Notes under the pieces: model-generated
What the model was told of the DNA's origin: nothing
The model's input: the letters and a program-made list of their open reading frames with translations, nothing else
The model's database searches: none
Assembly: GCA_030762935.1 (NCBI GenBank)
Contig: CM060883.1
Location: 29,382,501 to 29,446,500, forward strand
Source of the DNA: Hymenopus coronatus
Lineage: Eukaryota > Arthropoda > Insecta > Mantodea > Hymenopodidae
Length of the DNA: 64,000 bases
Direction: 5' to 3'
Part shown: in pieces, positions 45,390-56,352 of the stretch
Layout: every line of letters begins with the position of its first letter
Numbering within the stretch: the stretch's first letter is position 1
Translations under genes and position numbers: made by a program

Positions 45390-45474
45390 CATTCTGTAGA
45401 TAAAATAATCTCTTTTGTAAGAACAGTTTGTTTGCAGAACGGGTAGACAAAGTCATTGAATACAACACATAAGA

Positions 45475-46510
45475 TTTTTTGATAAATAATCTGCTTTTTC
45501 ATTTCCTTCAATCCTTTGATGTTCTGGTATCCTTCGTAGCTTCAAGCTATTTCTAAGGACATTCAGGGATTGAATGCAATCCAAACCAATTTTGATGTTA
45601 CGAAGCTTCCCAAGTTACCTGTTGCTCCCAATTGCGGAACCACGTGTACGGCTTTGTTCCGGAGTAGCCACCTAATCCATATGGAGTTGTGTCTGTATTA
45701 GCCGTGAACATTATATTTTCGTACCACATAAGGTCTGAGCAACAACGACAAAAACTTGTACACAATCTGTAAGGGTGCTACGTCGGTAAAAGTGGAATAT
45801 GTCAAGTGACGATAATATCGCGAACAACTCGCTAGGCAGGCCGCTGACGCGAGGATAAAGTCTTTTCTGTGGCCATGATCAAACTGCAGAGAGTAACTGG
45901 CGAGAATAAGATAGTGTACGTGTGACTAAATCTATTTAGCCATAAATGACATCATTATTGAGCATCGGAACACCACTACCTGAGATAAGAAGCTCATCAT
46001 TCCGCCCATACACCTCTTTTATCTCTCCCTCTCTCCTTATCGCTGCGAAGACCGATTCTGCCCACAGTGGTCATAAAACATTCGGAAATAAACGAGTTCT
46101 GTCCTGTACTTCAAGAAAGGGAGAAGAGAGTGGTGAAAAAAACTATTAGATATAAGTTAGAAGGTAAACGAAGCATTGGGAGCAGCGGAAAAAGATGGGT
46201 GAAGGGAAAATGGAAGAAGCCTTAAGCCTAAACCACAAGAAGATTGTTGTGATAAAACGTAAAACATATACTTGCAGTGGTTGTCGTCTATTTCACACAT
46301 ACCGACGGGCGAAGCGATCCGTAGCAGCGAACACATCTAAAAATATTAATTTTGTAAACAGCTTACAAAGATTAATTACTGTTCCATTCCATTTTATTTG
46401 TTTTATAAATAACTCATATCGCTAAGATGAAGAATATTGTAGGATATCCAGTGTAGGGCCTATACTGCGCAGTAGTTTCAGAGGTGTAGCTGGTGCTTGC
46501 GTCTGCGAGA
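45475..46510. other. No gene or repeat family recognised
   Basis: About 1 kb of mixed composition. Short frames without motifs. Confidence 0.4.
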
Positions 46511-46586
46511 GGGAAGATACTAAACTTAAATATCCAGTTTGATATTTAACGGACTTTTCGTTATTGAACTATGCTGCCCATAGACA

Positions 46587-46636
<50 letters not shown>

Positions 46637-46762
46637 TAGATAGACACACAGACATTTTTCTAAAAATGCTTTTATTTTGGATTCAGGAGGTCTCAAAATA
46701 TATATTTGCTGTGAAATCTCGTTATCAAATTTTGGGTGCAATACAATACGTATAGAGAAAGT
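46511..46762 (+). repeat. H-repeat, 3' quarter
   Basis: Begins at the GAAGATACTAAACTTAAATA block and carries a strongly expanded CA tract (46591-46633). The terminal palindrome is mostly deleted, leaving only TATAGAGAAAGT. Confidence 0.75.
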
Positions 46763-46938
46763 AATTAATAAGTAATATTAATAATAATTGAAATATCAGC
46801 AAGTTTTCCTTATGGAAAATTAGCGTGCGCTCCTCTATATATCGAAATGAAGGGAGAATAGGGCTTCGGATACTTGAGGCTACAGAGACTTAAGATAAGA
46901 TCAGAGAAGGGTTCGGGAGGAGGAACGCAGGAATCAGC

Positions 46939-47124
46939 GGCCTCTCACCTAGATCCCAAGCGACCGCATGTGAGATTTGTGGTGGACAAAGCAGCGCAGG
47001 GGCGGGTTTTCTCCGAGTTCTCCGGTTTCCCCCGCCATCTCATTCCACCGGGGCTCCATCTTCATGTACCATCAGTGTCATCGCCTGCGGTGCCAGAGCA
47101 GTAAAAGCGGGCGTTAAACACTAC

Positions 47125-47160
<36 letters not shown>
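46939..47160 (+). repeat. tRNA-derived SINE, family S2, lacking box B, with target-site duplication
   Basis: 5'-truncated copy starting at CGGCCTCTCACCTAGA. A ~14-bp deletion removes the box B sequence seen in the complete copy at 8.8 kb. The body is well preserved and ends in about 35 A. The duplication GAATCAGC flanks it (46931-46938 and 47161-47168). The long pure A tail suggests a recent insertion. Confidence 0.85.
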
Positions 47161-47162
<2 letters not shown>

Positions 47163-47304
47163 ATCAGCAAGCGCAAGCTTCGGTAAACGAAACCGCCACG
47201 GATGTCCCCGAATAATATCTAATGGACATGACTGGCTTGTTTCCTCGTTTGGAATTCTGCATAGCATGTGAGGTTAAAAACATGAAAGAGCCTGTTATAT
47301 TTTT

Positions 47305-48191
47305 GCTTTCTCTACACGTACTAAGTACATAGTGTATAGGGAAGGTATTGCACTCCACCAAAAAATTCGATACCGAGATTTCACCGGAAATATACGTTTT
47401 AGGGTCTCCTGTATCCAAAAAAAGTATTTTCAGAAAAAAGGTCCGTGTCTGTGTGTGTGTGTCCGTGAACACGATAACTCAAAAACGAAAAGTCGGTAAA
47501 ATACCAAACTTGGTATTTAAGTTTAGTATCTTCCAGGGATGCGACACGAAGATTTTGAGAAAAATCCCCCACCCCAAACTACCCTTTACATAGAACTTTT
47601 TTCGAAAATTTTTATTTTCTTAAAAATGGCTCTAACGATTTTGATTAAAGTATCATATGTTACAGATATTTACGTAACAAATAAAATGTATATCTTGAAT
47701 TTTCTGGGAATAGCTTCTGAAGACCTGTTTATTCTGGATGAATTTTGCTTAATTTGGCATAACTAGTAAACCGTAAGAGATAGACAAAAACTTACTATAC
47801 AAAAAATTTAAGCCTTGTTAAAATACACAAGTTACGTTATATACATTTTTCTCGTGGAGCTTACCGTTTTCGAGGTATTCATTGTTATTAGTTTCAGTTG
47901 TGAAGTATTCATACTTTTCTCAGACGGAAGTGTCCGTTTTTCTTTTGCTCTACTCCTGGCCAAAAAAAGAAGCAATTTGTGATGACAATCGCATAACGAC
48001 AGCTTTTAAAACATTTGACTATTGGTTTAGCCTAGTGTATTCCCTTATTTTCTTCTTACTAATACGGAACTAAATAATAAGAACATTGTGCTAATGAGTA
48101 CCACGATTAGCAAGGTGCAGACAGAAGAAGAATCTTATGTATGAAGTTTGTAGAACAGCTAGAGATAGTCATGTGAGTGTAACACATCAGA
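47305..48191 (-). repeat. H-repeat, full length
   Basis: Complete reverse copy, first of two head-to-tail neighbours. Ends ACACATCAGA, and only five T separate it from the next copy. Confidence 0.88.
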
Positions 48192-48196
48192 TTTTT

Positions 48197-49024
48197 ACTT
48201 TCTCTACACGTACTATCTACCAAAAAATTCGATACCGAGATTTCACCGGAAATATATGTTTTAGGTTCTCCTGTATCCAAAAAAAGTATTTTCAGAAAAA
48301 GGTCCGTGTGTGTGTGTGTGACTCTGAACACGATAACTCAAAAACGAAAAGTCGGTAAAATACCAAACTTGGTATTTAAGTTTAGTATCTTCCAGGGACA
48401 TGACACGAAGATTTTGAGAAAAATCCCCCCACCCTAAACTACCCTTTACATGGAACTTATTTCGAAAATTTTGATTTTCTAAAAAATGGCTAACGATTTT
48501 GATAAAATATCGTATATTAACAATATTTACCTGGCAAATAAAATGTATATTTTGAATTTTCTGGGAATAGCCTCTGAAGACTATTTTATTCTGGGTCAAT
48601 TTTACGCAATTTTGCATAACTGCTAAAACGTAAGAGATGGACAAAAACTTACCACACAACAAATGTAGAGCACTTTAAACACACACAATTTATGTTATTA
48701 CATTTTTTTCGTAGAGTTGATTGTTTTTGAGATATTCCTTGTTTTTGGTTTCAGCTATGAAAAATGTATACTTTTCTCATACAGGAGTGTGTCAACTCCT
48801 GTCCATACAAACAAAGGAACTTCAGTCAAATAACAACCGGCTTTTGACTATTACTTTAACCTATGGTACTCCCTTATTTCGCTTCTACTTCAAGAAAGCA
48901 AGTAATAAGATTATTTCTGCGTTTTTTTTTTTTCTCAATTAGCATGAAGTAAATAGAAGCAAGATTTTTAACAATAATTTGTTGCAGAGATGTAGAGAAA
49001 GTCATGTGAATGGAACACACCAGG
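48197..49024 (-). repeat. H-repeat, near full length, with shortened palindromic end
   Basis: Starts ACTTTCTCTACACGTACTAT, but about 30 bp including the second half of the palindrome are missing. Ends AACACACCAG. Directly follows the preceding copy in the same orientation. Confidence 0.85.
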
Positions 49025-49472
49025 TTTTTAATTATAAATATTGTATGATGAACTATTGCATTACGGTCCTTTATAGTTATGAGTATAAGTATTGGTATAC
49101 ATTAGTACCATTCAATTCATTGTGTGAAGTATACCAAGACAATTGCCTGGGATAATTCTTCTAAATCAACGGACAATGCGAAATTAGACAATAAGTGAAG
49201 AACCCACTCTCACGGTTAAAAAAACGAGGACAAGTTGTCGATTCTCTAACAGGAAAGACCCACACAAGCTCAGAACCCTTACAAAAAATATTTTAACATA
49301 AACAAGTATGAGTGTCCGTCTACTCATGCGCACTAAATAAACTTAATTGCTGACCATGCTTATTGTTTGCAACAGCAGACACGGGTTACGACGGGTTTCG
49401 TAAGTTTAGCGTATTTGATCAAGCCATGGCAGAGCAAGGTAAATAAAATAACATTTAATGAACAATCAATTA
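49025..49472. other. No feature recognised
   Basis: AT-rich spacer between an H-repeat and a mariner derivative. Confidence 0.5.
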
Positions 49473-50231
49473 CGAGGTACGTCCAGAAAGTAAGTTCCGT
49501 TTGGTAATAAAATTAAATTGTGTACAGATACAGAATAATTATTTATTGCACAAAATTCTACAACTCTTAAACTACTTTTCCACATAGCTGCCGAAATTTT
49601 GCAGGCATTTGTCATAGCATGGCACAAATTTTTGTATACCTTCTTCATAGAAGTTTGCCGCCTGTGTCTTCAAAAAGTTCGAAACATTTTCTTTCAGCTC
49701 TTCGTCATTGTTGAAGTGTTGACCGTCAAGGAAAGACTTGAGATGTAAGAACAGATAAAAGTCGCTAGGAGCGAGGTCAGGGCTGTACGGAGGATGGTCA
49801 AACACGTCCCAGCCAAATCCCTGTAGGAGGTTTTTCGTCACATTTACAGTGTGTGGTCGTGCGTTGTCGTGAAGAAAAACAACACCTTTTGACAGCAATC
49901 CTCGGCGCTTATTATCTATTGCGCAATTTCCTAAGTGTCTTGCAATAAACATCTGCTTTGATTTCTGACCACGCCGATAAATTTCAATTGGTTTCACTTT
50001 CCTAGCATTCAGAAAACGAATCACAGATCTGATTTCACAAGCGGCGGGATTTTCAATCAACACCGACATTGTAAACAAGCACAACAAAGCGTATGTGGCT
50101 GACAGCGATCTCAAAATGGCGCACGTTTCTTCTCCTTGATACAGAGCGTCTACCGCACATGTGCGGAACTGCGATCGCAGCGCTGCAGCGGAGATAATTT
50201 GAAACGGAACTTAGTTTCTGGACGTACCTCG
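49473..50231 (-). mobile_element. Mariner element C, internally deleted, TA duplication intact
   Basis: Perfectly bounded: 30-bp terminal inverted repeats starting CGAGGTACGTCCAGAAA with one mismatch, and TA on both sides (49471-49472 and 50232-50233). At 759 bp it is well short of the usual ~1.3 kb of mariners because the middle of the transposase is deleted. Different family from mariners A and B. Confidence 0.92.
49572..50069 (-). pseudogene. Mariner transposase C, N-terminus joined to C-terminal catalytic part
   Basis: From the ATG at 50067-50069 it begins MSVLIENPAACEIRSVIRFL, the start of the first helix-turn-helix in this mariner group, and continues to IEIYRRG. Soon afterwards it jumps to KQMFIARHLGN and the catalytic C-terminal part. 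VVFLHDNARPH carries the second Asp and PYSPDLAPSDFYLF the third, 34 residues apart (DD34D). The rest of the DNA-binding region and the first catalytic Asp (D-E-T-W block) are deleted, yet the frame stays open for about 165 codons to a stop at 49572. A truncated protein could be made, but it cannot cut DNA. The frame also extends 15 codons upstream of this ATG with no family match. Confidence 0.88.
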
Positions 50232-50750
50232 TATATTGTTCGGCTCTGGTAGGTCTAGTAGTAGACCAAGTCATAATCCCAGAAACGATACTGTACGTTA
50301 CCTACTCCCAACCATCAAGTATGAACACCTGCTGCTAGAGGGACAGTATTCAATTAGCTCCATCAGGATGTCGCTAGAAGGAAAATTCATAAATTCACTT
50401 TATTAGCATTTGGCATGGATGACGACATTGCTCGCATGGGAAACACGGTTAAAAATGCACACCTGATATTTTAAGGTCAGTCCTTATTTGGCTGATTATT
50501 TTGCTTAATATCCTTCTTAGAAATTCCACTTCAGCTGCTTGTTTTCTTAGTTACATTTTGCTTGTCATACTCTTTATTTCACTGTCATTAATTTATTTAA
50601 TTATAATTTTGTTTCTTAAAGTTTGAAAACTGGAGAATTTATCACCTACACAATTTCTTCTTTGTAACATATTACGAATTAAAAAGTTGAAATGCGATAC
50701 TTGTTCTGTTATGTTTCCATTAAGTACTTCTTGGAGCGTAATGGACCTTA

Positions 50751-50755
<5 letters not shown>
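50232..50755. other. No feature recognised
   Basis: AT-rich spacer up to the poly(T) of a reverse-strand SINE. Confidence 0.5.
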
Positions 50756-50799
<44 letters not shown>

Positions 50800-50868
50800 C
50801 GTTTAACGCCCGCTTTTACTACTCTGGCACCGCAGGCAGTGATACTGATAATGCATGGAATGAAGATG
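50756..50868 (-). repeat. tRNA-derived SINE, family S2, 3' end only
   Basis: Poly(T) of 44 bases on the plus strand, then the reverse complement of the S2 tail (CGTTTAACGCCCGCTTTTACT) and about 50 bp of body. The tRNA-like head is absent, so this is a strongly 5'-truncated insertion. Its A tail is long and pure. Confidence 0.8.
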
Positions 50869-50887
50869 GCACAATTTTATATAGCAC

Positions 50888-51449
50888 AATTTTCAAAAAA
50901 ATTGATTTTCTCAAAAATTGCTTTAACGATTTTGATTAAAATGTCGTATATTAAAGATATTTATATGCCAAATAAAATGCAAATCTTGAATGTTTTCGGA
51001 ACAGCCTCTGAAGACATCTTTATTCTGGATGAATTTTGTGAAATTTTGCATAACTGGTAAACCGTAAGAGATAGACAAAAACTTACGACACAAAAATGTA
51101 GATCTCGTTAAAACACATATTATATGTGTTAAATATATATTTTTCGTGGAGTCGATCGTTTTTGAGATATTCCTTGTTATTGGTTTTAGGTATAAAATAC
51201 TTAATACTTTTCTCACACGGAAATTTGTTCATCTCCTGTCCATACAAACAAAGGAACTTCAACCAGCTTTTAACCATTTCTTTAGCCTATGGTTCTCCAT
51301 TATTTCCCTTCTACTTACATGGAAGCAAGTAATAAGACGATTTGTGCTAAGTTTTTCTCGATTATCATGAAGTAAATAGAAGGACAATCTTTTTAACAAT
51401 GATTTGTTGTAGATATGTAGAGAAAGTCATGTGAATGGAACACATCAGA
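50888..51449 (-). repeat. H-repeat, 5' two thirds
   Basis: Reverse copy starting inside the TTTTGATTTTCTCAAAAATTG block and running to ACACATCAGA. The palindromic end was removed, possibly together with the S2 insertion next to it. Confidence 0.78.
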
Positions 51450-51958
51450 TATTTAGATAGGGGCAACATTGTTTCTTGCTATGTTTCTCTGTCTGGACTT
51501 TATGGAACTTCTCAGAAGATGTGTTTTTCAGCCTGTGGGCTTTTCAAAGAATAGAAATAATGTTTAGAGCTGCGAATTTCTGAGAACCATGCTGGTGAGG
51601 GCAATAAACTGGACTATGGATGAATTATATCTGTGTGTGTTCCTTCGGAGAATTCATCTTGACATTCGTTGCATTCATCTTTGGCTATCTTGAGGCTAGA
51701 TAATTAATCACTCTCTAAGCCTGACACTGATTGACTAAACTGAATACAATCCTGGATTAGCTTTTGATCTTAATACTTATGGGAACAGAGCACATGATGA
51801 GCAAGGGGACCAATCTGTCGAGGTGCAGCTTGATTTCATTAGTGGAATCCAGCCCCCGTTTTCACTCACGTTAGATTTAATTGTGAGCTGTTATATTCTC
51901 TGTGTTCAGTGGTATTTTTAAGGGAATCTGAAGCACCAAAATAATGAATTACAGCTTT
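51450..51958. other. No feature recognised
   Basis: Unassigned AT-rich sequence between H-repeats. Confidence 0.5.
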
Positions 51959-52813
51959 ACTTTCCCTACTGCGTGTACTCAGTAGGGCATTATTGAATTC
52001 CATCCAAGTTCGATGTCGAGGTTTCAAGAGAAATATATATTTTGGGATCCCCTGAATGAAAAAAAAGTATGCGAGTGTGTGAAGATCATAATTAAATATC
52101 CTATGTGCTCCATTCACATGGATTTCTCTACATTTCTTCTATATACTTCATGCTTATCTGGCAATAATTAAGAAACACATTAGCAGAAGTTGTACTATTA
52201 ATAAATTCCTCTTAAGATCAATAAGGGAATACACAAGGCTAAAGCGATACTTAAACCTGTTATTTTATACTGAAACCAACACAAGAATATTATGGAAATG
52301 GTTAGCCATAAAAATAAAGAAAAGAGACATGACAAATTGTGTGTTATAGCGAGATCTGCTTGTTTGTGTAGTTAAGTTTTTGTCTAGCTCAAGGTTACAG
52401 TTATATAAAGTCATTCAGAATGAGGAGGAACTCAGATGCTACTCCCAGAAAATTCAAGATATGCATTTTATTTTCTATGTAAATATCTTTTATAAACGGT
52501 TTTTTAATTTTAAAAAATTGCTAAATCCATTTTGGAGAAAACCGAAAGTTTCGAAAAATTCTCCATATAAAGGGTAGTTTGAGCTGGGCACCTCATTTTC
52601 CTGAAAACCTTGTTGACGCATCTTAGAAGATGTTGAGCTTATATATCAAGTTTGGTATTTCACTAAATTTTCGTTTTTGAGTTCTACTCTACGCACACAC
52701 ATGGACATTTTTCTAAATATGCCTTTTTTGGATTTAGGGAACCCTAAAACATGTATTTCCGGTGAAATATCAGTATCGAATTTTTGGGTTCAACACTACT
52801 TAATAGAGAAAGT
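51959..52813. repeat. H-repeat: ~130 bp reverse 3' end followed by a complete diverged forward copy
   Basis: Left part is a reverse palindromic end (ACTTTCCCTACTGCGTGTAC). From about 52099 a forward copy starts (TCCTATGTGCTCCATTC) and runs to a shortened end with GAGAAAGT. More diverged than most copies, with several small deletions. Confidence 0.7.
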
Positions 52814-53216
52814 ATAAATGGAATGATGTTAAAGAGGTTTATTTTGAAAATTAATAAAATAATTTCAATTTTTTAAAAGGTAAACTTTGTTTGACTTGAC
52901 GAATGTTTTCAATGTCGCCCACAGGCCACGTAATCGATAATCATGAGCTCAGCTAAACTACAAGTTTGGTGCTAATCTGTAGCTTAGGAAAACCAGAAAC
53001 CAAGTTACGCTTTAGGAAACCGACTCCTCTATACTAGCAGTTCTCTTTTGTAATGATGTTATTCAAATTACTTACCATCTGTTTGTTATTTCGATGATGC
53101 GGTCAAAGTTTAGGAAGCGTGAAGGTAATGTGGGAAGGATGTTTATACTCATAACACTGTAGTGGATAATATTATAATTTATAAAAAATATAAAAAATCT
53201 GGAACAGTTACACACA
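52814..53216 (-). other. Downstream flank / probable 3' UTR of the sugar-transporter gene
   Basis: AT-rich, repeat-free sequence following the transporter stop on the minus strand. An AATAAA (minus strand, 52838-52843) lies about 375 bp past the stop and is a candidate polyadenylation signal. Confidence 0.35.
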
Positions 53217-54332
53217 TCATTTTCCCACAAGTTCAAGTTGAATGTCTTCTCGGGACTTCCCCTGCGTCTCAGGTACACACCAAGCCACAAACAGGGCACC
53301 AATGAGACAGATGGCACAGAACCCACCGTAGGATACGGCGGGCCCCAGGTCGCGGTTCACAATCGGAAACAGTTTGGTGACGGCGAACGTGAGACTCCAG
53401 TTGAGACAGACGCTCAGAGAACTCACCCAGACTTTAGCTTCAGTGGTGAGCAGCTCGGCCATCATGAGCCAGGGAAGAGGGCCGAACCCCACCGAGAATG
53501 CCACCATGAAAGCGTTGACGGCCACTAGAGGGATCCATCCGAGGCACGGCATCGCCTCCAGTTTATCACGCAGAGCATAGAAGTGCAACGCGAGCACAAA
53601 CAAACTCACAGCCATACCCAACGCCGACACTAAGAGCAGGATACGTCTTCCCGCACGATCCACGATCATCGATGGAATGTACGTGGCCACCAGTTGAACC
53701 ACCCCGACGATGATGGTGCACACGAACGGGGATAAGCTGGTGCCGGCGTCGTTGAAAATATCAACGGTGTAATAAATCACTACATCGATGCCAGAGAAGG
53801 TTTGGAAGATCATGAGGCCGCAGATGATGTTGACGGCTTTGACGGTTGGTGAGGAGAGGGTGAATCTGCCGAGGCAGTCCTTGATGTAACGACAAGTGGT
53901 GTGGTTGGTGGGACGCTGAGGTTCTTCTTTGATGGTCTGAGACACAGTAAGATACTTCTTCATGTCGCCCAGCTCCAGCTGGATCTCTCTGTTGGAGCCG
54001 TGGTTAGCTCCACGTAGCCACCGCAAGGACTTCTCGGCCTTAGCGGCGTGACCTTTGGAGAGCAGGAACATTGGGGACTCGGGCATCCAGAAGAAACTGA
54101 GGGCTGAAGCCACTGGAACTAAGAGGGCCGCCACCGCCAGCCAGAAGTAAGGTGCCAAAGCCCCAAGGATGTAGATGTAGAGGATTCCAACATTGAACAT
54201 GATGTCCAGGTTGACTCCCAACGCACCTCGCACTCGAGTCTCCGCAATTTCCTCGTTGTACAACGGTGTCACCACTGTAGCTGCTCCACAAGCCAGCCCC
54301 AACACGAATCTTCCGCCATACAGGAGAGACAG
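53217..54332 (-). CDS. Facilitated sugar (trehalose-type) transporter, 3'-terminal exon
   Basis: Encodes the last ~371 residues of a major-facilitator sugar porter of the insect Tret1-like group, a plasma-membrane carrier moving hexoses or trehalose down their gradient. The exon starts at 54332 in phase 0, right after the acceptor TTTGTTTGCAG (minus strand). Its first residues LSLLYGGRFVLGLACG fall in about the fourth membrane helix, so helices 1-3 (about 100 residues) must lie in upstream exons not found here. Visible signatures are EIAETRVRGALG after helix 4, PESPMFLL before the large central loop, QTFSGIDVVIYYT in helix 7 (family form Q-L-S-G-I), DRAGRR after helix 8, GFGPLPWLMMAEL in helix 10, and PETQGKS after helix 12. 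About nine membrane segments are evident. No stops or frameshifts, typical length and intact signatures suggest a functional gene. The high GC stands out from the repeats. Trehalose specificity is inference; other hexose carriers share these motifs. Confidence 0.93.
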   Translation of the reverse strand: MSLLYGGRFVLGLACGAATVVTPLYNEEIAETRVRGALGVNLDIMFNVGILYIYILGALAPYFWLAVAALLVPVASALSFFWMPESPMFLLSKGHAAKAEKSLRWLRGANHGSNREIQLELGDMKKYLTVSQTIKEEPQRPTNHTTCRYIKDCLGRFTLSSPTVKAVNIICGLMIFQTFSGIDVVIYYTVDIFNDAGTSLSPFVCTIIVGVVQLVATYIPSMIVDRAGRRILLLVSALGMAVSLFVLALHFYALRDKLEAMPCLGWIPLVAVNAFMVAFSVGFGPLPWLMMAELLTTEAKVWVSSLSVCLNWSLTFAVTKLFPIVNRDLGPAVSYGGFCAICLIGALFVAWCVPETQGKSREDIQLELVGK

Positions 54333-54452
54333 CTGCAAACAAACACATTTTATTGTTGATGCAGTTTTCTAAAATAGTTTATAGAGATAACAAAGGAAAA
54401 TATAAACCTTCCTGAGTGAGAAAATATTTAATACTGCTACAAGGAAAAGCTA

Positions 54453-54800
54453 GCAGCGCCGTGGCAGAGTGGTTAGAACGCTCGCGTTCCACCTAGGCAG
54501 CCTGGGTTCGACGAAGCGGCGTCTGGGCGGGTTATCCCCGGGTCCTCCAGTTTACCTCGCCACTCATTCCACCAATTGTTCCATCATCCCATTTCCTATC
54601 CTTCATTTCGTTTTCATTTTATACCATCCACTTCCTCACGCCTGGCGGGGCGACCATTCGTTCCAGATTCTTCATTCTGTGGTTACGTGCCGTTGGCTCC
54701 CTGTCAAGCTTTTGACCCCTAGGCACCCGCTTGTAAGCCCTAGGGGGGTGTCGATCCTACATTCGGGGAAGGTAAGCCGACTACGTAACAAGGAGAAGTA
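54453..54800 (+). repeat. tRNA-derived SINE, long S2 variant, in the transporter's last intron
   Basis: Head GCCGTGGCAGAGTGGTTAG (box A) and CTGGGTTCGA (box B, shortened), body GGGCGGGTTATCCCCGGG, then the long extension also seen reversed at 37.5-37.8 kb: TCTGTGGTTACGTGCCGTTG, CTTTTGACCCCTAGGCACC and GGGGGTGTCGATCC. It lies opposite to the gene, about 120 bp upstream of its last exon. Confidence 0.7.
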
Positions 54801-55526
54801 GACGTAATAAAGTCATGAATGCAGCAATCATGAGGCCACCGAAGGTAAAATATTGCAGTGTGATGTTTGGATATCTGAGCAATAGTGATAGATTACTGAA
54901 ACAAGAGTGAGGTTATTGACCAGGCGGAACTGCAAAGAGAACGAGAGAAATTACTCGGTACAAGAATCTAATGAGGCGAAGTGTAGCGCGGGATGAAGCT
55001 TGAGAGTCGTACTTGAAAAGAAAGGAATAAGGAACTCTGTCAGTTCTCTAAAATAATTTCTCCAAGAGGAGATCTGAAAATACACGAACAGGATGAACCG
55101 GAAATAGTAACATGTCTTATAACACACTTTATGTAAATACTGGTTGAATGTATTTGACATGATTTTAGCTACTATGTTCTCATTGGACGCGTGAAATTTT
55201 GACAGCAAAACTGACGGAAGGTATTATTCATACTCATTATTATTAACAGCGGCAGTCTTTGTCATTGGACCAATAAATTCGGTTTAATTATAATTTACAT
55301 ATTATGTCCACACATTTTCTTGATCGGTAGATTGACGGGGAAGCAGGAGCCTGGGGAAGAAAAGAGAGTTCGCTCGTCTGTCTTTAGGCAGTGTTGTCAA
55401 CCAAAACAGTTTCTTTCTTTGAAGCCCTCAGCCATTTTGGTGAATAGGATATCTAATTTACCGCGAACTAATTGAATTATTACGCGAGCATTTGAGTGAA
55501 CTCTGGGATCTGCAGACCTTAACATT
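54801..55526. other. Probable intron or intergenic sequence, no feature recognised
   Basis: Repeat-free AT-rich stretch upstream of the transporter exon. I looked on the minus strand for coding of membrane helices 1-3 (G-R-K motif) and found none. Confidence 0.4.
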
Positions 55527-56317
55527 GAAGCCTCTTTATTCTGGATGAATTTTGCTGAATTTAGCGTTATTGGTAAACCGTAAGAGACAGACAAAACTTA
55601 CATAAAAATCTGATGTGTACCATTCACATGACTTTCTCTATATCCCTGCAACAAATTATTCTTAAAAAGCTTATACTTCTGTTTACTTTATGCTCATCAG
55701 AAAAAATTAGCAGAAATAGTCTTATTACTCGCTTCCTTGTAAGCAGAATCGAAATAAGCGACTACCATAGGTTAAAGTGATAGCCAAAAGCTGGTTGTTA
55801 TGTCAATGAAGTTCCTTTGTTTGTATGGATAGGAGTTGACAAGTTCCTGTATGAGAAAAGTATGTCTTCATAGCAGAAATCAAAAACAAGGAATGTCACA
55901 AAAACAACGAACTCCACGAAAATAAATGTATATAGCATAAATTGTGTGTTTTAACGTGCTCTACATTCTTTGTGTAGTAAGTTTTTGTCCATCTCTTACG
56001 GTTTAGCAGTTATTCAAAATTTAGTAAAAATCATCCAGAATAAACTACTCTTCAGAGGCTATTCCCAGAAAATTCAAGATATACATTTTATTTGTCAGGT
56101 AAATATCTTTAATATACGAGATTTTAACCAAAATCGTTAGAGTCATTTTTGAGAGAATCAAAATTTTCGAAAAAAGTTCCACGTAAAGGGTAGTTGGGGG
56201 TGGGGGGATTTTTCTCAAAATCTTCGTGTCGCATCCCTGGAAGATACTAAACTTAAATACCAAGTTTAGTATTTTACCGACTTTTGGTTTTTGAGTAATC
56301 GTGTTCACAAGAGACAC

Positions 56318-56352
<35 letters not shown>

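Larger units (their letters stand above)
43627..45474 (-). repeat. H-repeat split by a mariner element
   Basis: Reverse copy: 43627-44102 from a diverged palindromic end through the 5' half, then 45352-45474 ending ACACATAAGA. Joining both sides restores the family order (AAGTCAATTA / GTAAGGTCGTTTCTGC). Confidence 0.75.

Noticed and set aside
53238..53580. Plus-strand frames across the transporter exon
   Set aside because: Antisense shadows. All transporter signatures are on the minus strand.
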